A DNA stretch of 30,574 bases, from positions 1 through 30,574 of the forward strand of contig CAMOCH010000005.1 in assembly GCA_946610655.1 (NCBI GenBank). The letters run 5' to 3'. Positions 13,976-23,137 of the stretch are shown here, in pieces (the stretch's first letter is position 1; every line of letters begins with the position of its first letter). The stretch is from an uncultured Clostridia bacterium (GTDB lineage Bacteria > Bacillota > Clostridia > Christensenellales > UBA1242). Made by a program: the position numbers and the translations under genes. The notes below the pieces were generated by a model. That model did not search any database. It was not told the origin of the DNA and was given only the letters and a program-made list of their open reading frames with translations.

Positions 13976-16900
13976 TATGAACATAGTTAGTGAAAACTTT
14001 GGAGAAAATTTCTCCACAATAAAAAATGCAACCCGAGCAAAAAAATCATGCTCGGCTTTTGGCGTGCAAAATAGTTTGAGGGCACCAATTGCTGCAATGT
14101 GTTCAGACAATGTTCTTTTTATTGTTAGCGATTATATTATTGCAACAAAAGTTCAACAGCAATTTAAAAAACTTGGCAAAAACGCCAATGTTTTTCCTGC
14201 AAATACAGATAGTTTTTTATATAAAAAAGCACAATCAAATGAAAACAATAACATGCGTATGAAAACTCTGCTATCAATGTTTTCAAACAAGGAAAATGCA
14301 GTTGTTGCAACTGTTGATAGTTTGTTTGTTCCGCTGCCAAGCCCTCAAAATTTTGCAGAGAGCATACTGCATTTAAAAGTTGGTCAAACAATTTCTCCAA
14401 AAGAACTTACAAATAAACTTGTTTCTGCTGGATATATAAGAAGTGATTTTGCAAGTGAACAAGGTCTTTTTACTGCGCGTGGTGAAATTGTTGATATATT
14501 TGCAATTAACATGGATTATGCTGTTAGAATTGATTATTTTGATGACCAAATTGAAAGCATAAAAGAATTAACAGACACTGGTAATGCTGTTAAAGATTTA
14601 AAAATGGTAAGCGTTTGCCCTTGTTCAAATTTATTAATTGATGAAAAAGATTCAAAAAATATATTAAACGCTTTAACAAAATTAGATGGCTCAAAGATTG
14701 AAAATGTAAACGATAGGGCAGTTTTTGTTAGTCAAGTGGAAGAACTTGTTAGAAAGTTTGAAACTGGCGAAAGATCTTATTCAATGGATTTATTATTAAG
14801 TCACAGCAGCAAAGTTTATTCGCTTTTTGATTATATGAAATATTCTGGCAAAGAATATGTCTGTTTTATTGATGAGGCAAAACTTATATATGACACATTT
14901 GCTGCATGTGAAAAAGAAAATTCGCTTAGACTTAAAGATTTAGAAAATAATGGTGCTCTTATTGCAAATGCAAAAAATGCAACTATCAATTTTGATAAAT
15001 TATTAAAATCAATGAATGAATTTACATCGGTTGTTTTTCAAAAAATAACAAATGCAAATAAGTTTTTTGACCCACAAGTTGTTGTGGATTTTTCTAGTAA
15101 GCCAGTTAGCAAATATATTCGTGATACAGCAGGTCTTGCTCATGATATGGAAATTTGGCAAAACAACGAGTTTATTGTTTATTTGTGTGTTAGCAAAAAA
15201 AATGCAGAAATTTTGCAAAAAAAATTATCTAGTTATGATATTGATTTGCCAATTTTTAAGGAAAGTTTGCCACAAAAATCAGCAATCATTTTATGCGATT
15301 ATCCAAGTGGTTTCATTCTCCCTAAAGAAAGAATTGTTGTTATTGGCAACTATGACTTGTTTGCAAAGCAAAATAGTAGTGTTAAACTTTCAACTGGCAG
15401 AAATGATGTGTTTTCAATTCCAAAAGTTGGAGACTATGTTGTTCATAGTGTGCATGGAATTGGCGTGTGCGAAGGCGTAACACAGCTAAGTGGAACGCTT
15501 GGCACAAAAGACTATGTTGTTGTTAGATATCGTGATGGAGATAAACTTTATGTTCCAACCACGCAGATGAATTTGCTTGATAGATTTACTGGTGGAGAAA
15601 CTCCAAAAAAACTATCAAAAATTGGTGGGACAGATTTTGAAAAAGTAAAACAAAAAGTTAAGCAAAGTGTTAAAAAACTTGCATTTGATTTGGTTCAACT
15701 ATATGCCAAAAGAGAAGCTCTTAAAGGTTATCCATTTTCTGAAGATAACATGGTTCAAAAAGAGTTTGAAAATAGTTTTGAATATGTTGAAACGCAAGAT
15801 CAATTAACAAGTTCCAATGAAATAAAAAAAGATATGGAAAGCACAAAGGTTATGGATAGGCTTTTGTGTGGTGATGTGGGCTTTGGAAAAACTGAAGTTG
15901 CCATGCGTGCTGCATTTAAAGCAGTACTAGATAACAAGCAGGTTGCTTTTATTGCACCTACAACGATTCTTTGTCAACAGCATTATAACACTTGCAAAAA
16001 AAGAATGAATGAATTTGGAGTTAATGTTGAAGTTCTAAACAGGTTCAAAACACCAAAAGAATCACGAGAAATTTTGCAAAAACTTAAAGATCATAAGATT
16101 GATGTAATTTGTTCAACACACAGAATTTTAAGTTCAGATGTTGAATTTGCAGATCTTGGACTTATTATTCTTGATGAAGAGCAAAAATTTGGAGTTAATG
16201 ATAAAGAAAAATTAAAAAACAAGCATCCAAATGTTGATGTTCTCACACTTTCTGCAACTCCAATTCCAAGGACACTCCACATGAGTTTGTCTGGAATTAG
16301 AGATATTTCGGTTATTTCAACACCACCAACCGAAAGGCTCCCTGTTAACACTTATGTAACAGAGTTTTCTGATGGGCTTGTTCGCGATGCAATAATGAGA
16401 GAATATAATCGTGGTGGTCAAACATTCATTTTGTATAACAAAGTTGAAAGCATTTATGATTTTGCTGCAAAAATTAAGCAAATTGTGCCGGAGGTTAAAG
16501 TACTTGTTGGGCATGGACAACTTCCTGCAAATGTTTTGGAGCAAGTGGTTTATGATTTTTATGGTGGTAAGGCCGATGTTCTTATTTGCACAACCATTAT
16601 GGAAAACGGAATAGATATTGAAAACGCGAACACTCTTATTGTTTGTGATGCAGACAGATTTGGGCTCTCTCAACTTTATCAGATTAGGGGAAGAGTGGGC
16701 AGAGGAAACAAAATGGCTTATGCATATTTCACCTATGAGTACAGCAAGGTTTTAACCGAAGAAGCATATAAACGCCTTGATGCTATAAGTGAATTTACTG
16801 AGTTTGGTAGCGGCTTTAAACTTGCAATGAGAGATTTGGAAATTCGAGGGTCAGGCAATGTGCTTGGGGCAGAACAGCATGGCTTTTTGCAAAAAGTTGG

Positions 16901-17435
16901 TTATGATATGTATTCAAAACTTTTGGCGCAAGCTGTTGCAGAAGCAAGAGGTGAAACATATGCCGAAAGAACAGAAACACAAATGAAAGTGCAAATCAAT
17001 GCATTTGTGCCAGAAAGCTACATTTCTGAAAGTGAACAAAGGATGATTGCCTACAAAAAAATCTCTGCAATTGCCAGCAGTGAAGATATGCAAGATGTTA
17101 TTGAAGAATTTGAGAATGGTTTTGGCAAAGTGCCAGAAGAAACTCTCAATTTGATAGATATTGCCTATGTTAAAAATCTTGCTGGAAACTTAAAAATAAC
17201 TGAGTTTTTTGTTTCTGCAAATGCTGCATATTTGCAATTTGAAAATAGAGAAGATATAATGGAAAACTCAATTTTGGGCGAGGCAATATATAAATTTAGA
17301 AATAACTGCTCGCTAGATTTATCAAATGAGCCAAAGATTAAGTTTGCAAGCACAAGCAGCAGCAAGGGCAATTATCTGCTACTTAAAGAATTTGTTGAAT
17401 ACGCTAATGTGCTTATGAACAAGAGTAAGAATTAA
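13968..17435 (+). CDS. mfd: Transcription-repair coupling factor
   Basis: Mfd is a DNA translocase that removes RNA polymerase stalled at lesions and recruits UvrA. The product has about 1155 residues, normal for the family. It carries the N-terminal UvrB-like region, the polymerase-interacting CarD-like domain (from about 487, VGDYVVHSVHGIG), the helicase core with Walker A GDVGFGKTE (about 635), DEEQKFGV (about 736) and SATPIPRTLHMS, the second lobe with QIRGRVGRG, and the C-terminal TRCF domain. ATG 13968 overlaps the end of pth by 8 bp; ATG 13977, one base after the pth stop, is equally possible. Neither has a clear ribosome binding site, which suggests coupling. The frame extends back to 13926, but that part only repeats the end of pth. 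Confidence 0.96.
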   Translation: MANMNIVSENFGENFSTIKNATRAKKSCSAFGVQNSLRAPIAAMCSDNVLFIVSDYIIATKVQQQFKKLGKNANVFPANTDSFLYKKAQSNENNNMRMKTLLSMFSNKENAVVATVDSLFVPLPSPQNFAESILHLKVGQTISPKELTNKLVSAGYIRSDFASEQGLFTARGEIVDIFAINMDYAVRIDYFDDQIESIKELTDTGNAVKDLKMVSVCPCSNLLIDEKDSKNILNALTKLDGSKIENVNDRAVFVSQVEELVRKFETGERSYSMDLLLSHSSKVYSLFDYMKYSGKEYVCFIDEAKLIYDTFAACEKENSLRLKDLENNGALIANAKNATINFDKLLKSMNEFTSVVFQKITNANKFFDPQVVVDFSSKPVSKYIRDTAGLAHDMEIWQNNEFIVYLCVSKKNAEILQKKLSSYDIDLPIFKESLPQKSAIILCDYPSGFILPKERIVVIGNYDLFAKQNSSVKLSTGRNDVFSIPKVGDYVVHSVHGIGVCEGVTQLSGTLGTKDYVVVRYRDGDKLYVPTTQMNLLDRFTGGETPKKLSKIGGTDFEKVKQKVKQSVKKLAFDLVQLYAKREALKGYPFSEDNMVQKEFENSFEYVETQDQLTSSNEIKKDMESTKVMDRLLCGDVGFGKTEVAMRAAFKAVLDNKQVAFIAPTTILCQQHYNTCKKRMNEFGVNVEVLNRFKTPKESREILQKLKDHKIDVICSTHRILSSDVEFADLGLIILDEEQKFGVNDKEKLKNKHPNVDVLTLSATPIPRTLHMSLSGIRDISVISTPPTERLPVNTYVTEFSDGLVRDAIMREYNRGGQTFILYNKVESIYDFAAKIKQIVPEVKVLVGHGQLPANVLEQVVYDFYGGKADVLICTTIMENGIDIENANTLIVCDADRFGLSQLYQIRGRVGRGNKMAYAYFTYEYSKVLTEEAYKRLDAISEFTEFGSGFKLAMRDLEIRGSGNVLGAEQHGFLQKVGYDMYSKLLAQAVAEARGETYAERTETQMKVQINAFVPESYISESEQRMIAYKKISAIASSEDMQDVIEEFENGFGKVPEETLNLIDIAYVKNLAGNLKITEFFVSANAAYLQFENREDIMENSILGEAIYKFRNNCSLDLSNEPKIKFASTSSSKGNYLLLKEFVEYANVLMNKSKN

Positions 17436-17459
17436 TATTATTTTGTTTTTGGCAAATAC

Positions 17460-17487
17460 TTGACTTTTTTGCCTATTGCAATATAAT
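17460..17487 (+). promoter_or_regulatory. Sigma-A promoter of the PrsA-like lipoprotein gene
   Basis: TTGACT (17460-17465), 16-bp spacer, TATAAT (17482-17487); a second TATAAT follows at 17489-17494. The leader contains a six-codon open frame (ATG 17503 to TAA 17521-17523) that ends one base before the gene's TTG start. Confidence 0.7.
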
Positions 17488-17524
17488 ATATAATATATTA
17501 TTATGACTTACAGGAGATACTAAC

Positions 17525-19792
17525 TTGAAAACTTTAAGAACTAGATTTTTTTCACTAATACTTGGTTTCTTTATGTTAATCGGAGTGCTAACTGGTTGTG
17601 CTTTGATTGTTCCAAGCAAAAGTGAAGCACTCAAAGCAGACGCACTCAAAGTTGGTAACACAACTTTAACAAAACAAGAAATATCAGACTTATGGTATAG
17701 TTTTTCTAATGAAAACTCATCATATTTTTACATGTATGACAATGATTCAATCATGGATGCATTCTACAAAAACATTATTGCAAAATATGCAATTATTGAA
17801 AAAACAAATGCATTAATTGAAGAGAATGTTCTTGAATATAGCGAAGGTGATGATGCAAAAGTTTGGCTTCAAGTTTTTGAAAGCATTGCATCAAGCGTTA
17901 ACACCAAAGAAAAAGCTCTTCTTTTGGAACAAGGTGTTGAAGAAGATGAACTTCCAACAAGACTTGCCAGCAGCAGTTCTTCATCAGATGACGTGAAAAG
18001 TTATAAATATGAAGATTATTCTTTTGAAGGCATGAAAGACTATGTTTGCAAATACTTGGTTTCAACAAACACAGGTGATGCACTCACTTATGAAGTTGGC
18101 AAAGATGTTGCTGCAAGCAGAGTAAACGACATGATTAGAACTTTTGCAACATATTTAACTCTTGAAGAAGTTGAAACAGAAGACGAAGTTGACTATGTTT
18201 CAATTGCAGACCTTAAAGCTAAATTTGAAAATACAGCATATTACACAGTTATTGATGAAGAATCTCAAAAAACAAGAGATGTTGCATATCAAATGTTCAT
18301 AAGCAATCTTCTTCTTTCAAACAAATCAAAGGGAATATCTAAATCTCAAGAACAAACTTTGTTTGATATGGTTAAAAATCTTTATGTAAGTTATTATGAA
18401 ACATATCTCTACAACATGTATCAAAGCTATGTTAAAAGCCTTATAACAGATGAAACAAGTGATTACTATTATTTAAGTAATTCAACAATTCTTGCAAGAT
18501 ATTTGCAACTTCTTGGAAAAAATATTCAAAATTATAACACAGAAGAAAACTATATAACTGTTGTTGAATCTTCTGCAACCGAAGCACTTTTGCTTTATCA
18601 TTTCAATGGTGAATATTATTATTTCTCAGTTCGTCATTTGCTTGTTAAATTTGATGGAGATGTTACAGCAGCACTTGCAGAAATTCCTGGCAAAAACTCT
18701 GAATCTTCAACAGATCAATATGCAATTTATGAGCTTATACGAAAAAATTTCTTTGAAAATTTGAAAGATGAAGACAACAACGCATTAACATCTTGGGAAG
18801 ACTACAAAAATGTAACTTACCGTGATGAAAATGGTTATGATGTTTATGATTTTGAAGGTAAAGAAGTATTCTACGATGCAGACTATAAAGTTGTTAAAGA
18901 TGAAAACAAAACAGATGGTGAACAACTTACAAAATACTATTATATTGGAACAGATGATGAACCAGTTCATTTAACTCAAGCAGAGTTTGAAACATGCACA
19001 CTTGCAAAAGTTAAAGTTAGTGATGTTCTTGCGTCATTTAACACATCATACAATCAAACACTTGCTGTGCTTGAAGCAAATAAAACAAATTCAGATTTAG
19101 AAGCTGTTCAAACACTTCTTAAAGAAAATGAAAACATTGATTTTGTTATTTCAACCGACCTTATCAGTCAATATCAAAGTGCAACAACAGCAACAATTGA
19201 TAGTGTTAAATACAGAATTTTCTCTAACTTGTTTATGCAATTAACATTCAAATATTCTGCAGATTCAGCATCACTTGGAAGTGACCTTTCTGATTTTGTT
19301 GGTATGATAATTTCAAACCGACCAGACAACAACAAAGTTGGGGGAAGCTCATATGTTAGTGAGTTTACAAATGGTGCAAGAGAGCTAGTTCAACAATATG
19401 TTGCAGGCGATGCATCTGTTTTAAATTCACTTACTGCAGAAAAGAATTTTTATATTTCTGATTATGGCATTCACATGATTGTTATTAATGATGTTTATTC
19501 AGCTGGTTCTGTAACACCAGGAATCACATATGATGCAATCTATGGAACAACTCCAACACTCACAGAAGATGAAGCAATAAATATCTTAAAAGAAACATAT
19601 ATCACAACTTCTTCAAGCCAAACAATCTATGAATTTATTTATGATATTATTCGTGATGAACTTGTTGGTTCAAGTGGAAGATTATTCACAATTGAAAGAA
19701 ACAAAATATATAATGAATATGTTGAAAACAACAAAGTTGAATATATTAACAAAATGAGCTATGAAGAATTAAACAACTCAATCGGTTCATAA
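17525..19792 (+). CDS. PrsA/SurA-like parvulin foldase lipoprotein
   Basis: The gene starts with TTG at 17525, seven bases after AGGAGA; no internal Met keeps the signal peptide. A lipoprotein signal (about residues 1-24) ends in the lipobox LTGC (Cys25), so the protein is anchored outside the membrane. SurA/PrsA-type N-terminal features follow (LKVGNTTLTKQEISDLW). Parvulin-type hallmarks appear as RHLLVKF (about 367) and YGIHMIVI (about 647), but they are some 280 residues apart where a normal parvulin domain has about 80-90. The insert is acidic, Tyr-rich and contains a possible extra helical part. PrsA proteins help exported proteins fold. At 755 residues it is more than twice the length of Bacillus PrsA. 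Activity as a prolyl isomerase is uncertain. Confidence 0.75.
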   Translation: MKTLRTRFFSLILGFFMLIGVLTGCALIVPSKSEALKADALKVGNTTLTKQEISDLWYSFSNENSSYFYMYDNDSIMDAFYKNIIAKYAIIEKTNALIEENVLEYSEGDDAKVWLQVFESIASSVNTKEKALLLEQGVEEDELPTRLASSSSSSDDVKSYKYEDYSFEGMKDYVCKYLVSTNTGDALTYEVGKDVAASRVNDMIRTFATYLTLEEVETEDEVDYVSIADLKAKFENTAYYTVIDEESQKTRDVAYQMFISNLLLSNKSKGISKSQEQTLFDMVKNLYVSYYETYLYNMYQSYVKSLITDETSDYYYLSNSTILARYLQLLGKNIQNYNTEENYITVVESSATEALLLYHFNGEYYYFSVRHLLVKFDGDVTAALAEIPGKNSESSTDQYAIYELIRKNFFENLKDEDNNALTSWEDYKNVTYRDENGYDVYDFEGKEVFYDADYKVVKDENKTDGEQLTKYYYIGTDDEPVHLTQAEFETCTLAKVKVSDVLASFNTSYNQTLAVLEANKTNSDLEAVQTLLKENENIDFVISTDLISQYQSATTATIDSVKYRIFSNLFMQLTFKYSADSASLGSDLSDFVGMIISNRPDNNKVGGSSYVSEFTNGARELVQQYVAGDASVLNSLTAEKNFYISDYGIHMIVINDVYSAGSVTPGITYDAIYGTTPTLTEDEAINILKETYITTSSSQTIYEFIYDIIRDELVGSSGRLFTIERNKIYNEYVENNKVEYINKMSYEELNNSIGS

Positions 19793-19800
19793 AAAAATAA

Positions 19801-19827
19801 AACACCAAAAATTTGGTGTTTTTTTTA
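19801..19827 (+). terminator. Intrinsic terminator
   Basis: AACACCAAA (19801-19809) pairs with TTTGGTGTT (19812-19820), followed by a T run. Confidence 0.85.
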
Positions 19828-19838
19828 TTATGTTGGTA

Positions 19839-19867
19839 TTGACTAAATTGCGTTTGTATTATATAAT
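19839..19867 (+). promoter_or_regulatory. Sigma-A promoter of the 602-residue gene
   Basis: TTGACT (19839-19844), 17-bp spacer, consensus TATAAT (19862-19867). A leader of about 30 bases carries GAGGTG (19896-19901). Confidence 0.75.
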
Positions 19868-19905
19868 TTTATTGAACGGAAGATAAAAGTTTTGTGAGGT
19901 GAAAT

Positions 19906-21714
19906 ATGAAAGTTTATCAAATTTTAAAAACACAATTAATTGCAAAACTTAGTAATTTGTTTATAAGAGAAGAAGCAAGACTAGCAGAAGCTTTTGAAGA
20001 TGAAGTTCCAGAACTTGTTGATGAACTTTCTGCAAAAGAAATAAGCCTTTCAAAAGCTTATTTAACAGATATTGCTTTAAAAAACAAAAACCTTATTTAT
20101 CCAATGCTTAAATTTTACGATAAAAGCAAAAAATTTCATGATATTTTATCTTATATTCACAAAGATGAAATTCAAATTACCGAGCAAATGATTAAAGAAC
20201 CTTCAAAAAACTTTGGTGATTTGTGTGATAAAATAAAAAAGGAAAATCCAAACCTTGCTTTTTCAGCTGATAATCCATATTTTGGAAATTATGTTGATAA
20301 ACTTTATGATATTAATGCCGAAGATATTGTTGAATCAGAACAATTGGCTGAAACAGAGTGGCAAAAACAAAGAGAAAATGGTTACAAAAACGCAACAAGT
20401 GCCATTTATCTAGAAAACCCAGTTTTGGACGCCAAGGCACGAAAATATCCTGTTATAGACAATCATTCACTTTCAATGTTTATTCATCAAACAAAACATC
20501 ACATTGATCAAAGCCATGGTGCTGAAGAACCAAAAATAGATAATAAGAATTTTATTCAAACAATGTTTGCTGATGTTAACGGCAAACTAAAAAGATATTT
20601 TAGAGTTATTGAACTTACTCCAACAACTCAAAGTTATATGAATGTGCAAGATGTTCCAACATTTGATTTTGCAGTAAGCATAAAGTGTTCTCCAGATGGA
20701 ACACTTAAAAATGCTCAAAACTTGATAAGACTTGAAAGCAAAGGACAAGGGAACAAAGCCGAAGCTCACAGAAATGAACTTGGAACCACCGACAAAGAAT
20801 TTTATAATGATGGAAACGAATCATATAATCATAAAATGTTTAATGAACTATATAATTCAACGCTAGATTTTGCTCATGTTCACATTTTTGATGAGATAAA
20901 TCAATTTATCAACATTGGTCACCCAATTTCTTGCAATGCAATATCTCTTAAACACTTGGTTACCCTTTCTAAAAAAGAGTATAATGACGACAGTGGTTTT
21001 TCTGATACAATAAAAGCAATTATTGAAGGCGTTAAAGATAAGCAAACCAGAAGCATATTAAACCAGCTTATAACAAAGCTAGATGTGTCTTATAACGAGT
21101 TAAATAGTGATAGATCTGCCGTTGTTAAAAAGAGTTGGGAAGATAAATGGGCAGCACTTAAACTTGCCATTGAGTTTGTTGACAAAATATATAATATTGC
21201 TGATGAAAAAGATAAAACAATTGAAAATGTTCGTCAAATTATTGCCCTTGGTTTTTCAGATGAAGATTTGCTTAATATTGATGAACAAGAAGAAATTATT
21301 GAATTTGAAAAAGGCTGGAAAGACTTTTATAATTTAAAAAGATATAATGAACTTATTGAAAAACTTGAAAATGGTGAACATTTGTCGGCAAGAGAAATGA
21401 AACTTATTAACAATTTTAAAAAAATTGATGCAGAAGGCGCAGAACAAAGACTAGAAAATCATAAAGATATATTAGCACAAATAAAATCTCAAACTTATTC
21501 AAAAGAATCTCCACAATTTACAGATGAAGAAATTGAAGAGAAACAAATGAATAATATAAGAGTTCAACAAGAAATTTTGGAAGCTAAAAAAGAAACTGTA
21601 GAAAGATATATTGAAAAACAAAACAGAGGAAAAATTCTTAACAGAGACGCCAGAAAAATGATAAAACTTTATCAAAGGCAGCAAGAGCAAAACACTCAAG
21701 AACCAACAATGTAA
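19906..21714 (+). CDS. 602-residue cytoplasmic protein of unknown function, possible PD-(D/E)XK fold
   Basis: I do not recognise a family. The protein has no signal peptide or membrane helix and is rich in Lys, Glu, Asn and Ile. The N-terminal 100 residues look all-helical. The centre (about 230-345) looks alpha/beta: YFRVIELTPTTQ, FDFAVSIK (253-260), SPDG (262-265), LIRLESKGQG (273-282) and IFDEINQFINIGHP. PD at 263-264 followed 13 residues later by E-S-K at 277-279 in a hydrophobic strand matches the PD-(D/E)XK nuclease pattern, but this motif is short and can arise by chance. The C-terminal 250 residues are highly charged and probably coiled coil. The start has GAGGTG upstream, and a strong promoter and terminator make it a single-gene unit between the PrsA-like gene and metK. 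Confidence 0.8.
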   Translation: MKVYQILKTQLIAKLSNLFIREEARLAEAFEDEVPELVDELSAKEISLSKAYLTDIALKNKNLIYPMLKFYDKSKKFHDILSYIHKDEIQITEQMIKEPSKNFGDLCDKIKKENPNLAFSADNPYFGNYVDKLYDINAEDIVESEQLAETEWQKQRENGYKNATSAIYLENPVLDAKARKYPVIDNHSLSMFIHQTKHHIDQSHGAEEPKIDNKNFIQTMFADVNGKLKRYFRVIELTPTTQSYMNVQDVPTFDFAVSIKCSPDGTLKNAQNLIRLESKGQGNKAEAHRNELGTTDKEFYNDGNESYNHKMFNELYNSTLDFAHVHIFDEINQFINIGHPISCNAISLKHLVTLSKKEYNDDSGFSDTIKAIIEGVKDKQTRSILNQLITKLDVSYNELNSDRSAVVKKSWEDKWAALKLAIEFVDKIYNIADEKDKTIENVRQIIALGFSDEDLLNIDEQEEIIEFEKGWKDFYNLKRYNELIEKLENGEHLSAREMKLINNFKKIDAEGAEQRLENHKDILAQIKSQTYSKESPQFTDEEIEEKQMNNIRVQQEILEAKKETVERYIEKQNRGKILNRDARKMIKLYQRQQEQNTQEPTM

Positions 21715-21740
21715 AAGCTGGACAACCGTCCAGCTTTTTT
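21714..21740 (+). terminator. Strong intrinsic terminator
   Basis: GCTGGAC (21717-21723), loop AACC, GTCCAGC (21728-21734) with flanking A-T pairs, then a T run. Confidence 0.92.
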
Positions 21741-21769
21741 GTTACATAGATTTCACGTATCAATTTTGC

Positions 21770-21798
21770 TTGACAATAACGGCATAATTTTGTAAAGT
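21770..21798 (+). promoter_or_regulatory. Sigma-A promoter of the riboswitch-metK unit
   Basis: Consensus TTGACA (21770-21775), 17-bp spacer, TAAAGT (21793-21798). It places +1 near 21805, at the start of the SAM aptamer. Confidence 0.7.
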
Positions 21799-21801
21799 TA
21801 A

Positions 21802-21890
21802 ATTACCATAAAGAGTGGCCGAGGGACAGACCCAAAGACGCCACAGCAACCTGCAAAAAGTAAGGTGCTAAAGTCTGAAACGATGGGTTA
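21802..21890 (+). promoter_or_regulatory. SAM riboswitch aptamer (S-box / SAM-I family)
   Basis: Conserved S-box blocks appear in order: AAGAGTGG (21811-21818), GAGGGAC then CCC, GCC, GCAACC, and AAGGTGCTAA. A short P1 can form between CCAT (21806-21809) and ATGG (21883-21886). The position directly upstream of S-adenosylmethionine synthetase fits feedback by SAM. P1 is weak for a SAM-I aptamer (four clear pairs), so a variant subtype is possible. Confidence 0.87.
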
Positions 21891-21905
21891 TATTTTTTGA
21901 TTACT

Positions 21906-21934
21906 GCCTGTCGTTTGCGATGGGTTTTCTTTTT
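21906..21934 (+). terminator. Riboswitch-controlled attenuator terminator of metK
   Basis: GCCTGTCG (21906-21913), loop TTTG, CGATGGGT (21918-21925), then TTTTCTTTTT. The left arm extended to 21916 can instead pair with 21878-21888 (AAACGATGGGT) as an antiterminator that breaks P1. SAM binding should hold P1, free the left arm and stop transcription. Confidence 0.8.
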
Positions 21935-21953
21935 GGTAAAAGGAGAAAAAAAT

Positions 21954-23054
21954 ATGAAAAAATTAATCACTAGCGAAAGCGTAAACATGGGTCATCCAGA
22001 CAAAACTTGTGACATTATTGCAGACAGTTTTTTGGACGAAGCATTAAAGCAAGACCCAAACAGTCAAATGGCTGTTGAGTGTGCCATAAAAAACAATAAA
22101 TTGTTTATATACGGCGAAGCAACAACCAAAGCCAAAATAGACTATGATAAAATTGCAAAAGAAGTGTTAAAAGATGTTGGTTACGATGCCGAAAAATTTA
22201 AAATTATTAAAGAGATAAGCAAACAGTCCCCAGATATATATCAGGCCGTTGTTAAAGATGAACTTGCAGCTGGCGACCAAGGAATGGTGTATGGTTATGC
22301 AACCAATGAAACAAAAGAATATATGCCACTTCCAATTGTTGTCAGTCACAAACTTATGAAAAAGTTTGATGAACTTAGAAGAAAAAACAAAAATTATTTT
22401 GCAGATGCAAAAGCTCAAGTTACTGTTGAATATGATGAAAACAAACCAGTTAGAATCGACACGGTTTTAATTTCTGTTTCGCATAAAGATACACTCACAT
22501 ACTATAAAATTCAAAAACAAATTGCAGAAGAAGTGGTTGAGCCAGTTTTGGAAGAATATAAAAAACTACTTAAAAAGGTGAGAGTTCTTATTAACCCAAG
22601 TGGCAAATTTACAATTTGGGGAAGCTACGGCGATAGTGGCTGCGTAGGCAGAAAAATTGTTGTTGACACCTATGGTGGAGTTGGCAGAGTGGGAGGAGGT
22701 TGTTTTTCCAGCAAAAATGCCACAAAAGTTGACCGTTCTGGTGCATATTATGCAAGGTATGTTGCAAAAAATATTGTTGCGCATGAATTTGCAGACAGGT
22801 GTGAAATTCAAGTTAGTTATGCCATTGGAATGACCGAACCAATTTCAATAAACATAGAAACATTTGGGACCGAAAAAGTGACAATTGAAGAAATATATAA
22901 GTATGTAAACAAAAATTTCAATTTTTCGCCAAGCAATATGATTGCAGAATTGGACTTATTAAAGCCAATTTATAAACAAACTGCATGTTTTGGCCATTTT
23001 GGAAGAGAAGAATTCCCTTGGGAGCACATAAAAACGCAAAAATTGACAAAATAA
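21954..23054 (+). CDS. metK: S-adenosylmethionine synthetase
   Basis: MetK makes SAM from methionine and ATP in the cytoplasm. The 366-residue protein has TSESVNMGHPDK (6-17), AAGDQGMVYGYA, the Lys/Gly-rich loop GGGCFSSKNATKVDRSGAY and a normal C-terminus (GHFGREEFPWE). It is slightly shorter than the usual 380-400. The correct start is ATG 21954, 8-9 bases after AGGAG (21941-21945); the frame is open upstream to 21897, but that part is riboswitch RNA. Expression should fall when SAM is plentiful, through the upstream attenuator. Confidence 0.97.
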   Translation: MKKLITSESVNMGHPDKTCDIIADSFLDEALKQDPNSQMAVECAIKNNKLFIYGEATTKAKIDYDKIAKEVLKDVGYDAEKFKIIKEISKQSPDIYQAVVKDELAAGDQGMVYGYATNETKEYMPLPIVVSHKLMKKFDELRRKNKNYFADAKAQVTVEYDENKPVRIDTVLISVSHKDTLTYYKIQKQIAEEVVEPVLEEYKKLLKKVRVLINPSGKFTIWGSYGDSGCVGRKIVVDTYGGVGRVGGGCFSSKNATKVDRSGAYYARYVAKNIVAHEFADRCEIQVSYAIGMTEPISINIETFGTEKVTIEEIYKYVNKNFNFSPSNMIAELDLLKPIYKQTACFGHFGREEFPWEHIKTQKLTK

Positions 23055-23102
23055 TAATTAAAAATATTAAAATATTGCAAAAAAATTATGTTTAATAAAA
23101 AA

Positions 23103-23128
23103 ACACCCAATTTTGGGCGTTTTTTTTT
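23103..23128. terminator. Bidirectional intrinsic terminator between metK and the histidine phosphatase gene
   Basis: ACACCCAA (23103-23110) with TTGGGCGT (23113-23120), one A-C mismatch, then nine T. On the other strand the stem is followed by a T run too (seven T), so it can serve both converging genes. Confidence 0.75.
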
Positions 23129-23137
23129 GTTAATTAA

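Noticed and set aside
17481..17500. TA-rich repeat as a possible attachment or integration site
   Set aside because: It is explained by overlapping -10 hexamers; no integrase or flanking repeat is present.
21897..21953. Upstream start of metK at 21897
   Set aside because: This segment is the riboswitch expression platform; AGGAG and the conserved MetK N-terminus fix the start at 21954.
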